Below are positions 9,918 through 22,396 of a stretch of DNA of 64,000 bases, piece by piece. This DNA is from Epiperipatus broadwayi (Eukaryota; Onychophora; Udeonychophora; Euonychophora; Peripatidae): positions 1 to 64,000 of the forward strand of contig JAQFVV010000548.1 of the NCBI GenBank assembly GCA_028023455.1, written 5' to 3'. The notes below the pieces were generated by a model. The model made no database searches and was not told where the DNA came from. It was given only the letters and a program-made list of their open reading frames with translations. The position numbers and the translations under genes were made by a program. Position 1 is the first letter of the stretch. Each line of letters begins with the position of its first letter.

Positions 9918-10486
9918 ATTAAAATTCTAACTCTTTTAGTATTTAAGAGTACTGAAATATTAGCAATGAACTATTAATAAATTTATTGATAAGAAATTAT
10001 TGACAAGACATCCTGCCTCCATGCCTCTCCTATCAAAAACAATCTACACCAAAAACTATGCTCTGACATTTAATATTACTAAAGCTCCAACATTAACTAC
10101 TAAATATTTTTTTTTACATGCTTCTTGGTCCATATAAATCTCATTAGATATTATGTAATATAGCATAAGTGCCAATCACAAGACCAGACAAACAGATCAT
10201 CATAAATGATAAAATCATTACAGTGTTTTATGGAATTGCCTACAGACCACAACATCATAAACTGACAACTTAATTATTTATTTTTCAGTGGCAAAAGATT
10301 AGATCATATAATAGATATTCACATAATATCTTATGGCTAAACCAATTCATTATTGGCAAATATTTTTAATCAATGAATAACTAATCCATTCAAGTGCAAA
10401 CAATATTAATATTGACTTCAAGAAAAGTTTACTAAATTCCTCGTGGCCAGCTATAGCCATAGCTGGCCCCTGTAGTTGGGCAGCCA
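9918..10486 (-). promoter_or_regulatory. 5' leader of element 1 with candidate primer-binding site (unit A)
   Basis: This is the non-coding stretch upstream of gag. On the minus strand, starting at 10486, is TGGCTGCCCAACTACAGGGG. It begins with TGG, as needed to pair with a tRNA 3' CCA end, and has the GCCCAAC core seen in many LTR-element primer sites. The tRNA is not assigned. The position is consistent with the upstream LTR edge being near 10487. The same block recurs at 11657-12225 with TGGCCGCCCAACTACAGGGG. Confidence 0.55.
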
Positions 10487-11411
10487 TTTCTAACCCAGTA
10501 AGTTTATTTATAAATTTATTTATTTCTAACCCAGTATGTTTTATTAGTTTTATTTACTAGTTTATTTGCACTTGTTGTTAAGGCAACCAAAATAAAGCAA
10601 CATATCCATTAATTTTCCAATATGATCTAAAATACCTTTCATATAATACAATTGTACATTCAATTTTCTTAAGTCATGCCATGATTGTAATAACAACAAT
10701 AATTGATCACTTATTAATTTAAAGAATAATTATAATAATATTAATCTCAGGGTTCTTTGTTTCATGTAAGGAAATGCTCGGCAGTATTGTGTTGTCGCAT
10801 ATGACTCATTCTGGTCGGCTATAGGAAACATTTATTTTACTTAAATTCAATGTGTCTTCATCTCTCATATCAACTGCTATATTATTTAAAGAGATGATAA
10901 TTCTATTCAATAATGACGTATAATTTTGAATAACACAGCCCTTTTTTTTTTTTTTAGAAACTCAGTCAGAATAATAAAAAGACAAGGGTGCTTTTTGTGT
11001 CCTTCCATCATCCATGACAACAGAATAATATAACTAAGATTTATTACTTAGACAATTTAACTAAATGGGAATGGAATAATGTGCAACCAAAGTTAATGGT
11101 TTGGGAATAAATTCTTTTTTTTTTTTTTTTACAAAGGTGAATGTTTAGTCTTAAGTTTTCAACTCCATAAATAATTATCATTAAACTAAAATATAATGAC
11201 ATATTCCGATCTGCTTAACTTTATTTATCTGGTATATTAAGTTTTTAAGAATTTGGAATGATTTCGGACTCAAGAAAAGGTTTTGCAAATATTGTGCAAA
11301 CACTTATATTTAGCATATAAAAACAAAAAAATGAATCTACAACAAATTTTAACAAGACTATAATTTATTACTATCACAAAAAAAATATATGAACATTTAT
11401 TCAATAATCCC
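10487..11411 (-). repeat. Partial LTR copy (unit A of the duplication)
   Basis: About 0.92 kb of the 3' end of the LTR (minus-strand sense), matching 48-886 and 12226-13153. It is cut off at TCAATAATCCC and joined to gag sequence. It lacks the LTR start and about 3.3 kb of LTR. Confidence 0.9.
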
Positions 11412-11656
11412 AATTCACTATTTGATTTTTCTAATTTTTTCAAGAATTCCTCCAATGTATTTCTCATTAATTGATCTTGCTCATTTTCATGTTTTGCCTT
11501 TATTATTGTGGCTTCTTCTGGGTTAGCTATATCCAAATCTTCCTCTTCCTCTTCTAATTCTACACTAAAATATGGAGTCTGTGTATCAGGGGATTGTAAC
11601 TCTTGGGATCCTCCCAAATCCTCAGAAATACTATGATTATTTTTGTTTTCACTCAT
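11270..11656 (-). pseudogene. Truncated gag copy fused to LTR sequence
   Basis: The first 80 or so codons match the start of the intact gag at 9917 downward (MSENKNNHSISEDLGG onward, to KKLEKSNSEL). The frame then runs into LTR sequence and ends after about 46 unrelated codons. It is a by-product of the tandem duplication, not a functional gag, but it supports the choice of gag start. Confidence 0.88.
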
Positions 11657-12225
11657 ATTAAAATTCTAACTCTTTTAGTATTTAAGAGTACTGAAATATT
11701 AGCAATGAACTATTAATAAATTTATTGATAAGAAATTATTGACAAGACATCCTGCCTCCATGCCTCTCCTATCAAAAACAATCTACACCAAAAACTATGC
11801 TCTGACATTTAATATTACTAAAGCTCCAACATTAACTACTAAATATTTTTTTTTACATGCTTCTTGGTCCATATAAATCTCATTAGATATGATGTAATAT
11901 AGCAGAAGTGCCAATCACAAGACCAGACAAACAGATCATCATAAATGATAAAATCATTACAGTATTTTATGGAATTGCCTACGGACCACAACATCATAAA
12001 CTGACAACTTAATTATTTATTTTTCAGTGGCAAAAGATTAGATCATATAATAGATATTCACATAATATCTTATGGCTAAACCAATTCATTATTGGCAAAT
12101 ATTTTTAATCAATGAATAACTAATCCATTCAAGTGCAAACAACATTAATATTGACTTCAAGAAAAGTTTACTAAATTCCTCGTGGCCAGCTATAGCCATC
12201 GATGGCCCCTGTAGTTGGGCGGCCA
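11657..12225 (-). promoter_or_regulatory. 5' leader with candidate primer-binding site (unit B)
   Basis: The second copy of the gag leader. The minus strand at 12225 downward reads TGGCCGCCCAACTACAGGGG, next to the full 5' LTR. If this is the true primer site, the 5' LTR ends near 12226 with GGGTTAGAAA, close to an inverted partner of the LTR start TGTAACC. Confidence 0.5.
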
Positions 12226-15200
12226 TTTCTAACCCAGTAAGTTTATTTATAAATTTATTTATTTCTAACCCAGTATGTTTTATTAGTTTTATTTACTAGT
12301 TTATTTGCACTTGTTGTTAAGGCAACCAAAATAAAGCAACATATCCATTAATTTTCCAATATGATCTAAAATACCTTTCATATAATACAATTGTACATTC
12401 AATTTTCTTAAGCCATGCCATGATTGTAATAACAACAATAATTGATCACTTATTAATTTAAAGAATAATTATAATAATATTAATCTCAGGGTTCTTTGTT
12501 TCATGTAAGGAAATGCTCGGCAGTATTGTGTTGTCGCATATGACTGGCATTCTGGTCGGCTATAGGAAACATTTATTTTACTTAAATTCAATGTGTCTTC
12601 ATCTCTCATATCAACTGCTATATTATTTAAAGAGATGATAATTCTATTCAATAATGACGTATAATTTTGAATAACACAGCCCTTTTTTTTTTTTTTTAGA
12701 ATCTCAGTCAGAATAATAAAAAGACAAGGGTGCTTTTTGTGTCCTTCCATCATCCATGACAACACAATAATATAACTAAGATTTATTACTTAGACAATTT
12801 AACTAAATGGGAATGGAATAATGTGCAACCAAAGTTAATGGTTTGGGAATAAATTCATTTTTTTTTTTTTATACAAAGGTGAATGTTTAGTCTTAAGTTT
12901 TCAACTCCATAAATAATTATCATTAAACTAAAATATAATGACATATTCCGATCTGCTTAACTTTATTTATCTGGTATATTAAGTTTTTAAGAATTTGGAA
13001 TGATTTCGGACTCAAGAAAAGGTTTTGCAAATATTGTGCAAACACTTATATTTAGCATATAAAAACAAAAAAATGAATCTACAACAAATTTTAACAAGAC
13101 TATAATTTATTATTATCACAAAAAAAATATATGAACATTTATTCAATAATCCCATAGTAATACAAAAATATAAAATATAACTGACATTAATCTGTATACT
13201 CTTTTGGTTATGGACTAGAGGTTACTACTTCTCCTGTATGCAATCATATGGATTGATTAACTAAAAGTACATTTCATTACCAATACATTGTTTATTAAAT
13301 TTTGGTAACCTTGTAGAAGCTTTTATTCAAAATTATTGACTAACTATTTTTTTTTTAAAATGATTAATCCCATCATATGCAATACGCAAAATATTAAATT
13401 TATTTCTAATACATTTACTTTATTTATGGTCTTTAATGGGATAACCTATTCTAATTATAGGCCAGTTATCAGAAGTTACACTTACCATCTTACATTTAAC
13501 TTAATGCTAACTTAAGTTATGATACAAATTTTATTCATACGTATAATTTTAAATATGAGTATTATTTAATTACTAACCAGAATTAAATATTGCATTTGAA
13601 TATTCCTTCAGTAAATAAGCGTTTTAAATTACGCAATTTTAATTACTTTCTCCATTGATTTACTTGTCAAATACTAGCAATATTTAGCAGCACAATACAG
13701 ATATTGATCCTAGTTACTAACGCACTATTTATACTAAAGTGGATCTTGAGGAACTAACACCTCCAATATAACCTTTATCTTGCCCGAACTTTCAAAATTA
13801 AGCACAATAATCAACACCTTCCATGGTGGAGCTATCTTTATTTTCACATGAGGAATATGGAATAACCACGAAGGTCTGTAAAGTAATCTACTACATTAAA
13901 ATATTTTGGTGGTTTCTTGCCTCTTACTTGGGCATACAACGAACACACACCAAATACAATCCTCTCCTGGGATTTAAACGAATGAAGCATACTAAATGCT
14001 AGATAAATTCTTGATCGTCCTATCTATGAGAATCGATCACTTGGGCTATAAACATACCCGAACATTATATTTAAAATCTTCCTCTCATGGAAAACAAAGC
14101 TTTTGGGGAGATCATTTTTCATCCCACAAAATAAATACATTATAATTATTACCTATGCGAATATTAAGCATATACCAATGCTATATCTGGGCAGGATAAG
14201 TAAATACACTGATTATAATAAACTTATGTTACCGTGTATACTTTGATCAACATCTGAAATCAATGGACATCATAGAATAAAAGTATAATAATTTTAATTT
14301 TAATAAAGGAACATTCAAAATAGTTGGTAGCATACTATCTTAAACTAAATAAAGTGGATGTGTTATTTAAGAATAATTAGGAATAAATTCCTCAATTAAT
14401 ACAGTATAAATTCGTTTCAAAACTTTAACAAGAAATATTTTGTTATAGCATTTTTTTTTTTTTAGTTACTTCTGATAATTTTCAATATTTATTTTACCCC
14501 TTAAATATCTAAATATTTTTCTTTTACGTATCTAACATACAAAATTTCTACCTACAATTGTATGTAATAATTAAAACATATTTTATAGATTTTTTTCTTT
14601 CGTGTTAAATATCAACTTAACCTATAATAATTATATTAAAACATACCTTTGTCATTACAAGGCTATTAAATATCACTTGACCATACAGACTTTAACCTAT
14701 GTGATATAACAAAAAAAATACATATCATTTATAACTTAGTTTTAAACAATCATTAATTAACAAGTGCATATTCTCTCATTAGAAAATGTTTTTCTGTTGA
14801 GCAATTGGTCCAGGTGAAGAGCTTTATCCAGTCGTATTTCATGAAGCAAGTTTAAAAACAATAAACGCATGGTATTATTTCCTTTAAATAAAAGTTTTCT
14901 CTTATTTTGTGCGTTTAATAAATTAGGTAAAGAAAAATATAGCAGAATTGAAGATTAATTCTTACTTGAATTAAACTACTACAATTTTGGGATCCAAGAA
15001 AAAAAATAGACTTCTAACATAGACGAATATTTGACTATAGACGATAAACATACACAATATTTTTTTTTTTATTGACAATACGTATACTTATTAGCTAGCT
15101 TACTTATGGACGAAAATGCGCAATTTTCCGAGAGATTATTATGATAATAACTGCAGTCAATTTACGTGTACATGAAGTTTTAATAATTCCAACTGATGTA

Positions 15201-16496
15201 TAATATAATATATCATTTATTTTTATCATTAAGTCACTAAGATATTTGGTTTTGTTCATACTTTAGGAATTATAAATTTTTTTTTTTTTAACGGTAACTT
15301 CTCCGTAAGAATGCCCCTATATAACTTTTCCTATATTTACTCTGAGAAAGTTTATATATATATATTTTTTTAAAAAATATACAGGTGCATAATTTAATCT
15401 TATTTATCATTATTATTATTTCCAGACAATTCTTGGTGAATAAAACATATTTTAACGTATGTAACTACATTACTTGTAAAGGCAGACAATATTGAGAAAG
15501 AGCGCGAAAATGTTTCTAGTTGATTTTCCTTGGTTTCAAAATATTTCTTTCAATTATTATTTTTTTTTTCTTTCTATACCAAGAAAATATCAATAAATGA
15601 CATAAAGTTAATAAATAATTATTTCTTTCTTGGAAATCATTTATCTTCCTTAATTTAGACATAATAACACTTTTCGTGACTCTTTTAGTTACATCTGTCA
15701 TTTTTGAACTTTAGCATGAGACAATAAATTTTTAAGTATAAAAGGTCTTTAAATAGGTAGATGGCAAAGAAAATCAGGATATCTTATCAAAAAATTTAGC
15801 CACACATTATATTATTAAAATTTTACTTTGATTACATTTATTTCTGCAAAATAAAATGAAAAAATTGAGTTACCAAATTTCAGCACTGTTCCTTCCTTGA
15901 AAACTAAAAGCAGACTATATATTTTTTTTTCAAAAAAAAAATGATCTTGACTTTAGCGACCTCTTCCAGAAAAATAATCATTTGATTATAACATAAACAA
16001 AAGAAAGGAAAAACTTATTACAATCATATAGTTTTCAGTATTATCTACCTGGATTACAAAGTAATTTGACAATATAAAAAAAAATAATAAATACATTAAA
16101 TTAACAATCAGTGATGTATAATTCTTTAAACATTATACATATATATATATTTTTTTTACAAAAAGAAATTACCAGAAGTTATTGTGCTTTATGATAAGAC
16201 ACTCATCCACTCTCCCCTCTACCCATCCAAAATCAATTACTGTTTAGCTTTTATACCATATTAATTTGCTCTAATTATTAATATCTCAATTAAATTATTC
16301 ATGTTCTCTCTTTAAAAATGACATTGAGTTATTAAATCTATTAGTTATTCACCCAAAACATGCCAAAGTGAGTGAATAGCATACTTTATTAATCCATTAT
16401 TACTATTGTTATTTTATCTTTTTATTTCTTTAAAGAATAGCATTGTTTTCCTGCAGAAATAATGCCAAGTAAACCAAGTGTCAAGAACACTAGGTT

Positions 16497-16499
<3 letters not shown>
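12226..16499 (-). repeat. 5' LTR of gypsy element 1 (right copy)
   Basis: About 4.27 kb. It matches the left LTR base for base from 12317 (TGTTAAGGCAACC) to 16499 (TAGGTTACA) with few differences. The inner edge between 12226 and 12316 is AT-rich, has two TTCTAACCCAGTA words, and is less certain. It should carry promoter and poly(A) signals for the element, but none could be assigned by eye in such AT-rich DNA. There is no long ORF. Confidence 0.88.

Positions 16500-16586
<87 letters not shown>
16500..16586. repeat. (TA)43 tract between gypsy elements 1 and 2
   Basis: An almost pure TA run that begins exactly at the outer end of the 5' LTR of element 1 and ends at the LTR of element 2. A TA run also precedes the right LTR of element 2 (23794-23871), so the tract probably belongs to the LTR of element 2, and element 1 inserted into or beside it. 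Confidence 0.9.
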
Positions 16587-16588
<2 letters not shown>

Positions 16589-18363
16589 CTAGATCTACTC
16601 AGCTAACACTTGTAATATTACAGCACACTAGCCTGACAAGTGGAGAAGTCAAATACAGAAAGTGAAGATTGACAATGGCACTTATAACCAAACCACAGTT
16701 ATCAGAAATATAACCGGCAACCACATTTTCTCAGCTACTAAATTTTAATCCCACTGCCATCCAAAGTATTTTTATTTATTTTGAGGTAAACCCTCAGTTG
16801 CTAGCTAACCATAAACTATAATTATCATGCCTGGATGTCAGGTAAACACATTTAGTGCTTTTTTAACCATGTACTGCTCTTTTGTTTATAAGACAGTATA
16901 TTATAATAAATGACTTAAGACCTGCTCTTAATTACAAATTATCTAATGGTAATATACTTTGTAAGAGAAATGACCAAACTATAATTAGAAAACAAATACT
17001 TTATTTAATAACACTCTTAATTCAATAATACTAAAAATACTATAATGAAGGAAATTATAAATCATTATAAATCATTACACACACTTTTACTGAAATATAT
17101 CACAATAAAGGGTAATACAATTAATATACTATATACATACTTATGCACATATATCATGACATTTAAATATACTCAAAAAAGCATTATAAGTTTTAACTAA
17201 ACATATTATGATATATTTAATGTAAATGCACATACTAGAGTTTACATTATATGACAATTATAGAAAGCACTCAAAAATTGCTATGGTTATTAATTCTCAA
17301 TAATGTCAAGATAAGTTTATGACTTGGAAAATAACAAGTTCATAATTACCTAGGATTTTACACTCTATATTTCAGAAATATAGTTCATCACTTCATCTGC
17401 TGAATTGGTTACAAACCAGTTAGATTTGGGACTTTTTAGTAGATTTAGTTATTGGCTGACTACCTTTGTTTATTGATCTTGACATCTCAGATTATTATGT
17501 GGGCACCACTTTTAAACAGAGGACTTCTGGTGTTCTGGAAGACTGGTATTGCACATTGCCTCATGCTCCATTATCTGCTTAGCATTACTTGATATTGATT
17601 CATGAATCAAATATGACAAACAAAATCAGAAATCAGAGTCTGAATGATAATGAATAGATTTTATTTCTTTTATATGATCCCCTCACATTGTCTCTTTTAT
17701 CACTCCTAATTAATTTGTAAATTTTATTAATTATATTTCCTTTGTTTTTTTAATCTGCATATCTAGTAAGATTAATCTTGTTTTTGGATAAAATATGGTT
17801 TGAAATTATTTCCCATTGTTTCCTTTTATAGTTATTATTCCCATTCTATCATTTATCAACTGAGCAATCTTTAAGTAAAATTAAATGTATATTATACACT
17901 TTCCTTTTATTTATTTTAATTCAACTTTCCTTTCATTCACACACACACATTTTATTATGTTCTCTAAGAAAATAAAAAGAGAGAACTAAGTTTTTACATC
18001 TTTAATTTAGTTAAATTTCTCCCCCATCTAATTGTTTTTTTTTTTAAACTAGTAAACTTATACTAATAAAAGATGCACCATTTTGCACTTTGGTAATTTG
18101 CCATTATAAAAAAAGCTCTTTAAATCTTTAATTAAACTTTTTCTTAAACTCATGTAAATTATATTTTATTAATTAACCCTTTACTAATTTTTTTTAGTAA
18201 CATATGCTTTAATCATTCTTGACAAATAATTCTGTAGTGCTTTTAATTATTTAAGTTTTGTTTTACAACTCTTTAAGTTACTTATAGATTATTTTTATTT
18301 AAATTTTTTTTTAAATAAAAAAAATTACAATCATGTAATGCTGTTCAATGGTGGTACATTACA
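16587..18363 (-). repeat. 3' LTR of gypsy element 2 (left copy)
   Basis: It matches 23872-25830 in order, for example ATTACAGCACACTAGCCTGA against ATTATAGCACACTGGCCTGA and TTTATTTATTTTGAGGTAAA in both. It ends at GGTACATTACA, and the minus strand reads TGTAATGTACC right after a purine tract. It lacks a block of about 180 bp present in the right copy near 24420-24600. Confidence 0.85.
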
Positions 18364-18377
18364 CCACCCCCTCGATT
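18364..18377 (-). other. Polypurine tract of gypsy element 2
   Basis: The minus strand reads CGAGGGGGTGG and then TGTAATGTACC, the LTR start. This is the same arrangement as in element 1 and fixes the LTR boundary. Confidence 0.8.
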
Positions 18378-20660
18378 TGAGAGTAAAATGCATCTTTTGA
18401 CCCACTGAAATTATTAATTACTATTATGGTCTATGTATGTTTCTATCCTTTTATGTATTCCAAAGACATTTCATTTTGTGACCTACAGTTCAAACCCCCT
18501 AATGGATCTTTTTGTAGTCTGACCGGTAGCTCTTTTTTTCTTTATCAATTTCAATGACTTGACATTATATGTTCCATTTTCTTCCATGCTCTAGGACACC
18601 ACAAATGCGTTGTTACTTTATTTTTGTTTTATTTTTTATGGACTCATATAAATTGGTTGGAACTTCTTGTAAATATATTTCTCAGGATGGTTGTCAGGAT
18701 TGTTTCTTATCATGACATTGTATCCTACTCTTAATCCATTTTTTACCCTTCATTGTCTCTTCTTCCATAATTCACCCATCTTTTTTAACCTACTTAGTGC
18801 TCTTCGAGCATCATTCCTTCTATTTATTGGGCCTGCTCCCACTGGAAAACTGGTCTTGAATCGGTATGGTACATCCTTCCCAAAATGAAGCCAGGCAGGT
18901 TTAAACCTTGTAGACTCATTTTGACCAGTTTATCTCATATTAACCATCTGCAGGATTTCCTTCACACACCTTCAGTGACTATCATGTATGTATACACAAA
19001 ATAGGTGCCCTAATTACCCATTCTGATTGGATTGGACTGTGGATTGTACATTGACATAATTATGTGTTTCATTCCATGTCTCTTCATCCATTTCCCCACA
19101 TATCAAATACAGTGTCCCATAGTCAGACAATATTTTGCCCACAATTCCCCCTGTTCAAAAATGTCATTGCTTCAAAACCCATATGTCTTGCATAGCATTT
19201 ACACTGAGTTATATGATATGCTTTCACTAATTTGGAAAATACATTGTAAGCCATGATGAGTATTCAATTTTATTAAATGAGGCAAAGGTCTGTTAAAGTG
19301 TGACTAAATTGTTCTGTGCAAATGGGCTTCAGTAACCCCCTTCCTAGATGCATTAAGTGATTTTATTTTTGAGCATATTTTACACTCATTTATAATATCT
19401 AAGTGCTAGAATACATTCCCAGCCAGTAGAATCAATGGCTCAAGCATCCCTCAACTTTACTTGCATAATAGTGTCCATATTTTTGGTGTATATGCTTAAT
19501 CATTTTTCTCCTCATTGTGACCAGAATAATGATCTATCTTTGTTTATCCTTTTTACTTTTACATTCTAACAACATCCCTTTTAGGCAGTAGATTTTTATA
19601 TTTCTCCATGTGGGGTTGTTTTCCATTTTTGTCACAGGGTGGGCATAGATACTTCATTATTTTCTCCCAATTACCATACTTGCTTTTTAGGCAGTAGATC
19701 TTTATATTTCTCCATGTGGGGTTGTTTTCCTTTTTTGTCACAGGTTGGGCATAGATACTTCATTATTTTCTCCCAATTACCATACTTGCTTTTCCACTTT
19801 TTTAATCTTTGAAAGTCATTTTCTGCCTCATTACACAATTTCCATTACAGCAATATATGCATTGTCACAACTTGAATGATGTGTCTGCTATGATATTTTT
19901 TTTACTTTGGTAGTATCTCACACTACCTTCGGAGATTATCATGTATGTATACACTCAATATATGCCACAATTACCCATTCAGATGGATTACTGTGGTTTG
20001 CATATTGATGTAAGTATGTGTTTTATTCATAGTCTCTTTATCCATTTTTCACATTCAGCAGATACAAATGGTGACTTAATAGTCAGACAAGATTTTGCCC
20101 AGAATTTCCATTGTTCCAAAATGTCATTGCTCCAAAACCATATGGATTCCTTAGCATTTTCCTGAGTCACAGGTTAGGCTGCCACCAATTTGTAAAATAC
20201 AACATAAGCCATGATGAGGTATTCAATTGTATTAAGTGGGGGCAGAGATCCATAAAAATTTATTGGTAATAAATCATTCAGTTGTCATGCATAAATGAGC
20301 TTCAGTGGTCCCATTTCAGATGCATTAAGTAATTTCATTTTTGAGCATATTTTATACTTGTTTATAATATGAAAGATGTTAGCATACCTTCCCAATTACT
20401 ATAATCAATGGCTCAAGCATTCCCCACCTTTACTTGCATCATAGGGTCCATATTTTGGTGTATATGCTTAATCATATTTCTCATCATCATGACCAGAATA
20501 ATGATCCATATTTGTTTATCCTTTTCATTTTTACTTTGTAACAGTCTCCCTTTTATGCAGTAGAGCTTTCTATCTCTCCACATGGGGTTATTTCCCATTT
20601 TCCTCACAGGTTGATGGTGTAGATACTTCATTATTTTCTCACAATCACCATCCTTACTTT
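18378..20660 (-). pseudogene. Integrase region of element 2, internally duplicated and decayed
   Basis: The minus strand around 19100-19020 translates to a stretch with MKHIIMSMYNPQSNP, matching the integrase core block QHIMCSIRNPQSNPSE of element 1. Blocks from 18963-19760 recur at 19921-20650 in the same order (for example ATCATGTATGTATACAC, AAGCCATGATGAG, TAGGCAGTAGA/ATGCAGTAGA), a diverged tandem duplication of about 0.96 kb. Stops are frequent in all frames. No catalytic triad could be assembled. Confidence 0.7.
19584..19795. repeat. 106-bp tandem repeat, two copies
   Basis: GGCAGTAGATTTTTATATTT starts at 19584 and its copy GGCAGTAGATCTTTATATTT at 19690. The two units are nearly identical. 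This recent local duplication lies inside the older 0.96-kb duplication of the integrase region. Confidence 0.93.
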
Positions 20661-20819
20661 GCCACTTTTTTAGCCTTCAAAGATCATCTTCTGTATCATT
20701 ACCTTAATCAATTACCATCACAGTGATATATGTACCATCACAATATAAATGATGCTGCTCATATACTGCAGGGTATTAGCTTAATCTGTCTGCTGTGACA
20801 TTTTCTTTACTTTGGTAGG

Positions 20820-20960
20820 ATTCCAAGCTATAATTGAACTCCTGAAGAAACAAACTCCACCTTATTAACCAGCTGTTCATGAGAAAGCTATGACTTAAGA
20901 ATTCAGGGCTTTTGTGATCAGTAAATACAATTATCTTGGATCCTATCAGAAACTAATGAA
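20820..20960 (-). pseudogene. RNase H remnant of element 2
   Basis: The minus strand reads GSKIIVFTDHKSPEFLSHSF and then LIRWSLFLQEFNYSLE, closely similar to GSKIIVLTDHHSLEFLNKSY and IRWSLYLQQYQYEI of element 1. It shows that the two elements belong to the same lineage. Confidence 0.85.
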
Positions 20961-21169
20961 AATTTTTAAACACCAACACAATTGCCAAGATCTCCTTCTT
21001 GTTTACGGAGTCTTCAGTAATCATCTAATAAAGAAAAGGACTTCATGCTAACTTCCTTGCATTTGAGACATTGTAGCACACAATGCAAACTTACTGCTGT
21101 TGGTCTGCACAAAAACAGGTTATGAATATCAAGGTATGACAACATAGCCTTTTCTAAAAACTCTGCCTT

Positions 21170-21960
21170 CACATTTTGAAGGCTATGTTCATTCTGCTCA
21201 GTCCACTCTCACTGTCTTTCCTTTTTATGCAATTGCAGCACTCATTCCATATTAAGTAAAATTTTTTTGTAGTAGTGGTTATAGAAATTGCATAACCCAA
21301 GGAATGACTTTACATGTTTTTGTTTCAAGGCCTATGAAAATCTTGGATTGCCTGAATTTTTTCAGGATTTGATCAGAGTCCCTTTTTTCTAATTATATGG
21401 CCTAAACATTTTAATTCAGAAGTCATTATGTTACTTTACTTAAGTTAATTTTGATTACCTTTTGTCTGCTCTCATGCAGCAGCTGCTCTATGTGCATGAA
21501 GTGCTCCTCTATACTTTCTGATGCCAATACAATATTATTACATATATTACTATTAAACTTTTGATAATGACTGATTACATATGATCAAAACACTGTATTA
21601 GCTCTGCCCCATTGTTTTTCAAACAAAAGGAAATCCAATTGAAGTTGTATGCCCATCTGTTATACCAAAAGTGGTATGATTCTGATTGTTAGGGTGCAGC
21701 TTGATTACAAAATTTCACAAATCAAACATTTTAATTTGTGGAATTTTGTAAGTAACTCATTCATAGGTTGAGGGGTGTTTGCATCTGGTGTAGTTATCTA
21801 GTTTAATTGATGAATATCCAAATACAGTCAAATGGACCCATCCTTTCTTAGTTACAATAGGTTTGTTGAAAGAGGATGAACATTTAGATATGATTTACAA
21901 CTGAAGCCTTTTCTCTATCTTTTTTCTTTATTTCACCCTGATATTGATGAAGAATAGGAT
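21170..21960 (-). pseudogene. Reverse transcriptase remnant of element 2
   Basis: The minus strand shows VKSFLGLCNFYNHYYKK (about 21262-21330), matching LRSFLGLCNYYHRFYKK of element 1, and NNIVLASESIEEHFMHIEQL (about 21475-21540), matching the block after YVDD. At the catalytic place the sequence reads ICNN instead of YVDD, so both catalytic aspartates appear replaced by asparagine. Many shifts and stops are present. Confidence 0.82.
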
Positions 21961-22396
21961 ATGGATAGGCCTAATAGGGTTGATTTCTTGCGAGTTTTAT
22001 TCGGTAATCATACTCTTGAATAACTTCGGGGACTCCAGAAAAAATGCTCTCATATTTATTTAGCACTTTTTTCAGTCGCTCCTTCTGATCTCTGTCTAGC
22101 AACTTTGATTACTTTTCCTTTCCCCCTATTTCTATTTTTATTTCTGTGCATTGCACAATATGTTCCTTAATATATCTATCCTCTTGGTCTGCTGTGAATG
22201 TAATTGCTTCATTGTTCAGTTTTATCTGAATTCATTCATATTCCAACACACACAGCTGGTCTAATGCATAAAGTCTGACTCTCATATCAACTCATGGGTC
22301 AGAGCTTCCAAGATAAGCAGTATGTGGCTATATTATTTTCCTGATATGCACATGTTTATTCATACTTGTTTTGATGCTAGTATAACCCATTAAATA

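Larger units (their letters stand above)
9673..13153 (-). repeat. Tandem duplication of gag start, leader and LTR edge (two units of about 1.74 kb)
   Basis: Unit A is 9673-11411 and unit B is 11412-13153. Each begins at AATTCACTATTTGATTTTTC in gag and ends at TTCAATAATCCC inside the LTR. At 11411/11412 the LTR is joined abruptly to gag, which is not a normal element boundary. The units differ by scattered substitutions and small indels (for example GCAGCC/GCGGCC near the primer site), so the copies are not simply the same reads placed twice. Confidence 0.9.
1..16499 (-). mobile_element. Ty3/gypsy LTR retrotransposon 1, long-LTR, 5' side partly duplicated
   Basis: The order on the minus strand is 5' LTR (right), leader, gag, protease-RT-RNase H-integrase, purine tract, 3' LTR (left). 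RNase H before integrase in pol is the Ty3/gypsy order. The two LTRs (1-4253 and about 12226-16499) match almost base for base over more than 4.1 kb, apart from scattered substitutions, homopolymer length changes and one (TA)n expansion, so the insertion looks fairly young. Pol is broken in three places, so this copy is not autonomous as read. The 5' side carries a tandem duplication at 9673-13153. The far left end lies outside the window, so the target-site duplication cannot be tested. No env-like ORF lies between integrase and the purine tract. Confidence 0.93.

Noticed and set aside
12469-12765. 98-codon minus-strand ORF in the LTR with a poly-Lys stretch
   Set aside because: It depends on the length of a poly-T run that differs between LTR copies; no motif.
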